A stretch of 64,000 nt of DNA from Symbiodinium kawagutii (lineage: Eukaryota > Sar > Dinophyceae > Suessiales > Symbiodiniaceae). The notes under the pieces were generated by a model, which made no database searches, had not been told where the DNA came from, and saw nothing but the letters and a program-made list of their open reading frames with translations. The translations under genes were made by a program, and so were the position numbers. Positions 56,878 through 64,000 of this stretch are shown piece after piece; position 1 is the stretch's first letter; each line of letters opens with the position of its first letter. The stretch spans positions 29,288 to 93,287 of the forward strand of contig VSDK01010660.1 of the NCBI GenBank assembly GCA_009767595.1, read 5' to 3'.

Positions 56878-58265
56878 GGTTGATGATTGACTGAAATGGT
56901 TGTAAGGGTAACTTGTTGAGCTGACACTTGATGGGTTGAGTGGTTATGTGAATGAACAGTAGTTCCATGTGGAAGATAATAAGGAACATAGCTTGCTTTG
57001 TTTGAGGGAACTATCGTACAGGGACTATTGTCACCCAACTGGTCTGATTGAAGTATGGCAACCTAACTTGTTGCAGTTGCTGGGATTACTAGAACCTCAC
57101 TGGGAATGTGTGATGGAAGTACTATACCCCCTTCAGGTATCGCTCGTATTGAGATAGAATCTGTACAATTTCATTGCTCCATTACTGGAGTCTTTGCTAT
57201 AATCCACGAAATTTGAGACGTACGCAGCCGTACGTAGAGTATCATCTATTATGCACATGTGTATACGCATAGATTTCATACGGACATATGTATATCATCC
57301 AAGTATATTTTACAGGCGTACCGTACCTGTACGTATCCTTCATTTTTTCAGTGAGTTATTGAAGTGCAATCTGGCATTCGAAACTTGGTTACCCCACAAC
57401 GACTTCTCATAGGCGTGCCATCAAAGGAAACATTGGAGCAGGGGTGTAAACATCTTTGATCATTGTTAATTGAGGTTCTACTAGCTGCTTCATTTGATCA
57501 AGGTAGTCATCTAGGTTGCAGCAGATCTCCCGGATTTCCAGCCGGTGTTGCTCCCCAAAAAACATCTTCACTGAGGAAATATGGGCACTTCTCCACTGGA
57601 AATTTGGTGCCCTGGCAGATGCACTGGCAGCAGGTGCACGGTGATATGCACCAAAAAACTGCTCCATCGTTTGGCAGTTTGGTACGTGTGGTACGCAGTT
57701 CCATCGCTGTGAGTCAATACCATGTTCTTCTGATGTACCATCATTGACCATTTTCTTATATTAATGGTTCATAAATGGTTGGTTAATACTGGTTCATAAC
57801 AATTGGTCAAGAAAGGTTGCTGATTTTTATATCAACCATTGTTGTTGGTTGTTATCCCCTATAAAATTGTTGGTCAATATTGACCCACAGCCCCATGCAG
57901 TTGCGCAGGAATTGGTACTAGTTACTTGCGTAGATTTTCCTGGGCCGTCTCAGCTGCTCCAGGGAGTCTCAACAAACAACACTGCAACTGTCGTCCTGTT
58001 TGCATCGGAGTCAGAAGACTTTGTTTTGTTTGCCTCACGGGCAACCGGCCATGGAGAATCCAGGAAAGCACAGTTCCCAGCGATATATTTCCCTTGCTAA
58101 GGTAATTTGTTTATTTGAATATCTTGCATTGCTTGTTGTCACAGCCATTTCCCAGTTCCAGATGAATGGATAGTCACCCATATTAGAATGGTAACCCCCC
58201 AATCGAAAACAGGCTTTTCGCTGACATTTTTTTTCGATTGGGGGCCCGGCCATGGCGGACGCCAG
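56391..58265. other. Intron sequence
   Basis: A poly-T run (56762-56780) and (GTT)n at 56830-56880 give Gln- and Thr-rich minus-strand ORFs. A half family B element lies at 57838-57898 (GTTATCCCCTATAAAATTG, ending in TATTGACCCACAGCC). ORFs at 57407-57751 lack motifs. The CCCCCAATCGAAAA / TTTTCGATTGGGGG inverted pair at 58194-58243 forms a small hairpin. Confidence 0.4.
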
Positions 58266-58313
58266 GTCACGCCCTTGGAGGGTGGCGACGCGTGCTTCAC
58301 GGAGATGTTGCAG
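58266..58313 (+). CDS. PLD-superfamily exon, LxGGDAxF motif
   Basis: A clean 48-nt phase-0 exon (CGCCAG|GTC to TTGCAG|GTGCCA) reading VTPLEGGDACFTEMLQ. Cardiolipin-synthase-type PLD proteins open the first catalytic half with V.LL.GG.A....L..AI..A. The spacing and the GGDA match. It stands upstream of the other PLD exons in the correct order. Confidence 0.62.
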
Positions 58314-61178
58314 GTGCCACGGCGATGACAACAGGACAGCTGGGGTAGATTTTGTTACTAACTAATTGATAATAATAGTAGAGTAGTAACCACTAACAAT
58401 TGTTAGGAATAGTGGTTAATAGTAGTAACAACAACTAACAATTGTTAGGAATTGTGGTTAGCGCTAAGTAACAATTGTTACTATTACTCTTTGTTACTAA
58501 CAATAGTCACTAACAATAGTTAATAACAATTCCTAGTATATTATTAGACAAACTAACAGCAATGATATCATTAGTAACTAATAGCAATAGTCTATTAACT
58601 TGCAATGATATTATTGGACTAAGTAATAGTCATAGTCTAGTTACTAGCTAAGAATTGTTACTATTGCTCTTTGTTTACGAACAATGGTAATCCACATAGT
58701 TGTAATGGTAATAGGAGCGAAATGATGGCAATAGCAATAGTCTAGATTTTCCCTGATTTCTTCGGCTAAACATTGATGCGGATTCTTTGGCTGATGTTCC
58801 TTGATTCGGACTATGGTTGAGGCAACGAACATGTGCAGTGGAACCCATTGTAGTCAAGGTCGCTTCTTTCACAGACCCCTATATTAATTAGAGACACAAC
58901 TCAAGAGTAGCTTGTCAGCCCAAATTGGAGATCACTGATCAGCACGTGTGAAGACAGACATCCATCCTATCTACCAATGCATGCGTACGCACGGCAGTAC
59001 GAACAATACCATGTTTACAAGATACACGCACTATTGATGAACAGTCCTTGTCCCTCGTGCTTCAGACTGGGGAGCTTGATTTGATTTCCTTGAAGCTGAG
59101 AAGATTGAGTTGGTTGATGGTGGCTTTGATGTGGGAAGCCCGCATAGAAAAAATTATCGCAAGAACGGTAGTACGATCGCCAAATTGGCTTCGGAGTTGG
59201 TATGTGATTTATGGAAAAGATGTGAACAAAAGCCGTTTGAACCAAGTGCTTTAAGATCTTAAGTGCATTCTAAGATTCTTTGATACAATCATGAAGCGCT
59301 AAGTGCACATGTGGAAACAATGCAACAGAAAGAGTCTAGAGATGTTAACACGTGAGAAAACAGTGAGAAAACTCATGCATAGCACATGTGTTTTTGCTCG
59401 TGGTATATCGAACTTAGATTGACAATTCTGATTGCAAAACAATTGCAAAGACACATCGGGATAGAAGATCTCTGTTCGTTGGCCGAAATCCTTCGTGTTG
59501 TTGGATCTCTATCACCGAGCAGGTTTCGATTCCTGTTGTCTTGAGGCAATATCCTTATCCCAAAGCCGGGTATGGTGTGAAAGCTACATCTTCGACAACA
59601 GCAACCTGTCTTTGTGGGCATCACGGAACGTGGCAACCAAATGCTGACCGTATGCAGAAAACTATTGGGGTCCATAAATGCCCTACCTTCCGAAAATCCT
59701 GATCTCCCCACTAATTTCTTTCATTTGGGTGGATGTTCCGGCGCATACCTAGGATTTTTGGATCATTTTGGGTTCCTTGTAAATCTCCAAAACATTTCAA
59801 GATGGGAATCCTTTTGGGAATCCGGAAGTCGCACTAGGACTGGTTCCGGTTCAGAATGATCAACTCAAGAAATAGTGGTCCCCAGCATTTCACATCCTAA
59901 CAGCTCCACGAGTTTGGTCAAAGCTGGGAACAGCTGGGGCGCAGGGGACCCCACAGCCGAAGGATTTCTGATCATGGTTGCAACCGAATTGCTTCAATCA
60001 TTGATCCTTTCCTCCTGATATTGCCTTTCTCACAAGAACTTCGTCATCGATGTGGATGTGGATGTCTTGGAGTCACTGCACTACTGTTCCCAAACTAAAA
60101 AGTATTGGCCCAAAAAGGGCACTATTCGCTAACGAACAATGAAAACAATCTTCAAAAGATATTGATAGTGCCCCTCTGCGGATCGACCATTAGGTACTAT
60201 CAATCACCAATTCCCACTTAATCGCTGTTATCTACCATTGGTTTTTATGTATGTGTAATCAATAGCGAATTGCATTCGAGTGGCTCACAGTGTTGAACTG
60301 CTGACAAAGTGAATCTTGCGGGGCACTGGACATTCATAGCAAAACTTCGTAGGACAACAGGCCTCACCCTGAGTGCCATTGTGGCAGCAATCGACTGTTT
60401 GTCAGGCAGTGGTTAATCAAGCTTACTTGTTTCAACATGATATGCTAGTGATGATGGGTAATTTTCCATGATCACTTGGATGTACAGCTGGAGTTAGTTC
60501 CTTGGGTCTAAAATCACATTGTTTTATAGGTAAAGCACCTTTAAGAGCATTATCAAGAGGATTTTCCAAGCAGCGCAATGTTTGCCAGAGTGTAATCTTG
60601 TATGTAATCAACCATTTCAGGCAACCATGCATACCAAACCAGCCAATATGGGGTTCCAATGTGCTCCATCAGTTGTTTAAATGAACCCCATTTAAGGTGA
60701 ACATTTGTCGAGTACTTCGTTTGCTAAAAATGGGGCATCGCGCCTGCTGCTTATGGCCGAATGGGGATTGCCATGAGACCTGTGAGGCCAGTTGCACTCA
60801 GTGAGTCATTGCCAAGGATTTGTTGTTTGATTGTGGCTTGTTATCCTTTGACTTATCAATCATGTTTGTTTTCCGATGTTTTCCGGTGGAACCGTGTTGA
60901 CTATCATTTACTGACTACTATTCAATGATAATCAATGTTCATGTTCGCTATCAATCAACAAGCTATCAACCAACATAAATCACCAATTCAACCTGTCACT
61001 ACTCACTGACCACCAATCAAACCTGGTAAGCACCTTGGCTATCAGCATCATGATCAATACTTGCACTATATCAATCAATCAATCAATCAATCAATCAACC
61101 ACTCAATTTGTTAACCCATACGTCAAACCTGTTCGCCATTCAACCGAGATCACACCAGCAACTTTGTGTCGCACCCAG
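58314..61178. other. Intron sequence with AACAATTGTT array
   Basis: 58360-58680 is a degenerate array of the palindrome AACAATTGTT and AGTAACTAA words. Phase mismatch between the exons at 58266 and 61179 means an exon coding the A...I.LE.YIF..D segment should lie here; I did not find it. The ORF at 59614-59859 has no motif. CAACCAACATAAATCACC and CAATCAATCAATCAACC words precede the next exon. Confidence 0.4.
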
Positions 61179-61282
61179 GTCGTGTGGCCGAGATCTTCTA
61201 CACAGCTCTACGCGATGCGGCCAAACGCGGCCTGGATGTGGTGCTGTTGGTGGATTACATCGGAGCCTTTGCCATTCGCCAG
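61179..61282 (+). CDS. PLD-superfamily exon (cardiolipin-synthase-like)
   Basis: The acceptor is GCACCCAG|GT and the donor is GC (CGCCAG|GCGCGA). It reads RVAEIFYTALRDAAKRGLDV, then VLLVDYIGAFAIRQ. In cardiolipin synthases and related PLD-type transferases the same position reads AL..AA.RGV.V.LLVD.IGS. The helix-strand pattern and the LLVDYIG strand are diagnostic. It ends in phase 0 and joins the next exon in frame. Confidence 0.78.
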
Positions 61283-61417
61283 GCGCGACGTGTCGCCGTG
61301 GATCCAATCATCGTGGTTGTTTGAAGCTGAGAATTGTAGCTGGATCATAGTGGTTACTGGTGACTGATGCTTGGTATTGCTTAATGATGATTGGGTAGTA
61401 GTGGCTGGTAGTGTTTG

Positions 61418-61420
61418 ATG

Positions 61421-61452
<32 letters not shown>

Positions 61453-61486
61453 GATTGATGATGATGATGATGATGATGATGACGAT
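61418..61486. repeat. (GAT)n microsatellite in intron
   Basis: GATGATGATG runs, in the 5' half of the 527-bp intron between the two PLD exons. The 3' half (61610-61740) holds the complementary ATTAACCATCATG and ATTAACCACTGG words. Confidence 0.9.
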
Positions 61487-61809
61487 TCCTAGTGTTTTTG
61501 ATGGTGAGGTTGCATGAAGATATTGGACAACCATGAGTCGCAGCAAAGAAATCCTTCAACCACAATCGTTCGTCCATATTTGTCAGCTTCTCAACCCCCC
61601 TTATATAAACAGCCCATTAACCATCATGAATGGCAACCTAAGATTTATAAACCATCACCGACATTAACCACTGGATCACCAGCTTCCCAGCCATCAGTGT
61701 ACAGCTTAGCACCATCAACCGCTTCTTAGCCACGACACCAGCCCCACAGATCCATGGCATCAGTGCACCGGCCTGGGTCAGCCCACGGTAGCCCACGGTA
61801 GCCCACCAG

Positions 61810-61884
61810 GACTGGGTGCGCGAGCTTCGTAGCGCGGGATGCGACGTGGTGTTCTTCAACCCTGTGCTGCCAGCGAGTCTCTGC
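61810..61884 (+). CDS. PLD-superfamily exon, FNP motif
   Basis: The acceptor is CCACCAG|GAC and the donor is TCTCTGC|GTAGGT, phase 0 to phase 0, 25 codons. It reads DWVRELRSAGCDVVFFNP, then VLPASLC. Cardiolipin synthases have ....L..AGV.V..FNP after the LLVD.IGS strand, so this joins the previous exon exactly. The product would transfer phosphatidyl groups at a membrane, or act as a related PLD hydrolase. Confidence 0.78.
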
Positions 61885-62422
61885 GTAGGTCCTGTGTCCT
61901 TCAGTGCCTTGGACCTGCAGCGGAACCACCATGAGAGACACCACTGTGGTGGATGTTATCAGCAAGGTAAGGAGGACGTGTGCCATTGATATGTTTGAGA
62001 GTCAGTGACTGGTTGTGGATGAAGTTTGATACGCAATTCATGGATTCTTGTTTGAAAGTCAATGGACATATCTACTCCTTGACCATTCTGAAGGAGCAAA
62101 TACGGTTGTGGACAAGAAAAGCTCATTCCTTTGCGACGTAAAGACCCAAAAAGATGTGAGGGCATCCCTAGAAGGAACGTAAAGCTCAAATCGGTACATT
62201 GAATTGGTGTCTAGCTCTTGAATCAACATTCACCACCTTTTGCATGTGCAAACAAGCACACTGTCATCATGGGTTCACTGCAAACATCTATCCCTGTGAT
62301 GGGGGTACTACTGAAAACGCTGCTGTCAATCCACATGACCAGGATATACCTTGGTTTAGCAGGACAACAATTCAATAACGAAACTTGATTGAGACAAATC
62401 CGGGTGGCTGCTAGATGTTAAG

Positions 62423-62498
62423 ATATGGCCGTGGGTCAAAACCCTGTAGCCCTTGTGTACCACCGTTAATTGTTGGTTGCTATGAAACCATAGCCATA
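62423..62498. mobile_element. Family B TIR element, short copy
   Basis: The left end is ATATGGCCGTGGGTCAAAA and the right end is GAAACCATAGCCATA. It is internally deleted relative to the 36233 copy. Confidence 0.5.
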
Positions 62499-62628
62499 AT
62501 AATAATAATATCTGAACATCAATAATGTTGAACCATCGCAATACTATTCTTCATTGTCAATGTTTCAGATTGAATCCACTCGCCATATTATATGCCCACC
62601 AGTTGCGCAGAAAGTCGTGGGGTTGCAG

Positions 62629-62683
62629 GTGTCCCACAATCACCCGTCCAGGAGATCACCGGAAGATCATGATTTGCGATGAC
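62629..62683 (+). CDS. PLD-superfamily exon with first HKD motif
   Basis: The frame contains CPTITRPGDHRKIMICDD, with His at 62657 and the pattern H-R-K-I-M-I-C-D. This is a perfect HxKxxxxD catalytic motif, in which His is the phosphohistidine nucleophile of the PLD superfamily. The donor is GATGAC|GTGGGT at 62684. The acceptor may be GGTTGCAG (62628) or the later GTCCAG (62651). The residues after HKD (normally .AF.GG.N) must be in the next exon, outside the window or past the GAT repeat. Confidence 0.75.
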
Positions 62684-62798
62684 GTGGGTTTTTGCACCTC
62701 GCCGTGCGGGGAGCGCTGCTGTTGAGTAAGGCCAAAGCCTCGAGTGAGGAATGATAGCCAAGGATAGTTACCTGTGGAAAACCGGGGATTGGCTTTGA
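62684..62798 (+). other. Start of intron after the HKD exon
   Basis: If translated, the frame soon stops (TGA at 62722), which supports splicing at 62684. Confidence 0.4.
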
Positions 62799-62800
62799 TC

Positions 62801-62849
<49 letters not shown>

Positions 62850-63148
62850 GTGATGTTTATGGCGATGGTGATGATAGTGATGATGGTGATGGTGATGGTG
62901 ATGATGATGATGGTGATGTTTATGGCGATGGTGATGATGATGATGATGACGATGATGATGATGTTGATGATGATGATGATGATGATAGTGATGATGGTGA
63001 TGTTTATGGTGGTGGTGATGATGGTGATGATGGTGATGTTTATGTTGGTTGTGATGATGATGATGATGACGATGATGTTTATGGCGGTGGTGATGATAGT
63101 GATGATGGTGATGGTGATGATGATGATGATGGTGATGATGGTGATGAC

Positions 63149-63205
<57 letters not shown>

Positions 63206-63452
63206 AATGATGACGATGATGACGATGATGGTTATGGCGGTGGTGATGATAGTGATGATGGTGATGGTGATGGTGATGATGATGATGATGGTGATGATGG
63301 TGATGACGATGATGATAATGATGACGATGATGTTTATGGTGATGGTGATGGTGATGATGATGATGGTGATGACGATGATGATGATGATGACGATGATGTT
63401 TATGGTGGTGGTGATGATAGTGATGATGGTGATGTTTATGGTGGTTGTGATC

Positions 63453-63499
<47 letters not shown>

Positions 63500-63503
63500 G
63501 ATT

Positions 63504-63557
<54 letters not shown>

Positions 63558-63560
63558 GTG
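62799..63560. repeat. Long (GAT)n-type microsatellite
   Basis: 760 bp of GATGATGGTGATGACGATG and GATGTTTATGGTGGTGGTG mixtures with a loose higher order (TGATGTTTATGG recurs about six times). The Asp-, Met-, Ile- and His-rich ORFs of 228-379 codons are artefacts. Confidence 0.97.
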
Positions 63561-64000
63561 ACCTAGTAAACGACCAACCAGTAGGCATAAACTACTCTCC
63601 GGTAGTATAGCATAGCAAAGATGAAGAAGACCACCATTTGCTTTCTTATGGATTGTCCAGCCAGCTATATTTGATTGCCAGGGGTTTGCCTTCGATATCG
63701 TTCTTCTCGGGAAGTTATCAACCCCGTAGTCCAATGACAACTGGAACGTAGCCCCAAACAGTCGTCCGCTGGCTGGTTGGCTGGCCTCAGGTGGTGGTAT
63801 GAACATTCAGGAGGAAGTCGGTGAAGAGATCTTTGGCACCAGTCGCTTGGTCGAGTCGAAACCAGCAGTCATGCATTTAGTTGTTTTACAGTCATGATTT
63901 TATGCGCTGGTATGCATGTATATCAATAATTGCTTTGCATTTCAAGACAAATAAGTATATACACAGATAATATCATATCAAAATATTCTAAATTCTAAAC
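63561..64000. other. No gene seen
   Basis: GC-moderate sequence without a clear coding island. The minus-strand frame entering the GAT repeat from 63806 has no motif outside the repeat. Confidence 0.35.

Noticed and set aside
62667..63806. ORFs of 228-379 codons rich in Asp, His, Ile or Met
   Set aside because: They are translations of the GAT/ATC microsatellite, open in nearly every frame; no domain outside the repeat.

Overview
This is very probably nuclear DNA of a dinoflagellate, most likely a Symbiodiniaceae-like or related suessialean lineage. The grounds are: (i) short GC-rich coding exons scattered as islands in kilobases of AT-richer, low-complexity sequence; (ii) splice borders of the dinoflagellate kind, with GT, GC and apparently GA donors and acceptors of the form AG|G; (iii) a ubiquitin-like/RCC1-like repeat protein of a type very common in these genomes; (iv) every convincing coding island lies on the + strand, as in dinoflagellate unidirectional gene blocks. 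The genus is not determinable by eye. Most long ORFs in the window are translations of trinucleotide repeats and are not genes.

Layout. 2.3-11.6 kb: a split J-domain (DnaJ/HSP40) co-chaperone. The J domain is encoded by two exons (7423-7529 and 10358-10439) 2.8 kb apart, and possible TPR-like exons lie upstream. 12-17.6 kb: isolated coding-like islands of unknown identity. 18015-19349: an intact 444-residue protein with a ubiquitin-like N-terminus and 41-residue RCC1-like repeats. 19.4-43.6 kb: one very large gene for a proton-coupled oligopeptide/nitrate transporter (POT/PTR, SLC15/NPF type). It is read exon by exon from about TM2 (20626) to the last TM helix and stop (43592). 45036-45536: a secreted or ER-luminal EF-hand protein with a second open frame right behind it. 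49.2 kb to the window end: several exons of a phospholipase-D-superfamily enzyme resembling cardiolipin synthase. Its first HxKxxxxD motif is at 62657-62680, and the second must lie beyond the window.

The non-coding part is organised. Sequence upstream of exons is a degenerate TTAACCATCA-type array (C-rich, G-poor). Sequence downstream of exons is the complementary TGATGGTTAA-type array. Each large intron therefore begins with one and ends with the other, with the switch near its middle, like a giant imperfect hairpin. Three families of about 70-140 bp terminal-inverted-repeat elements (called A, B and C here) are scattered through introns. There are also long GAT/CAT microsatellites, a 19-bp minisatellite inside a 1.5-kb block bracketed by a 13-bp inverted repeat, and an A-rich/T-rich hairpin near 55.5 kb.

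The genes do not form one pathway. They are a chaperone cofactor, a possible scaffold protein, a transporter, a calcium-binding protein and a lipid enzyme, linked only by shared orientation. Exon ends are read by eye from splice motifs and phase; transcript data would be needed to fix them.
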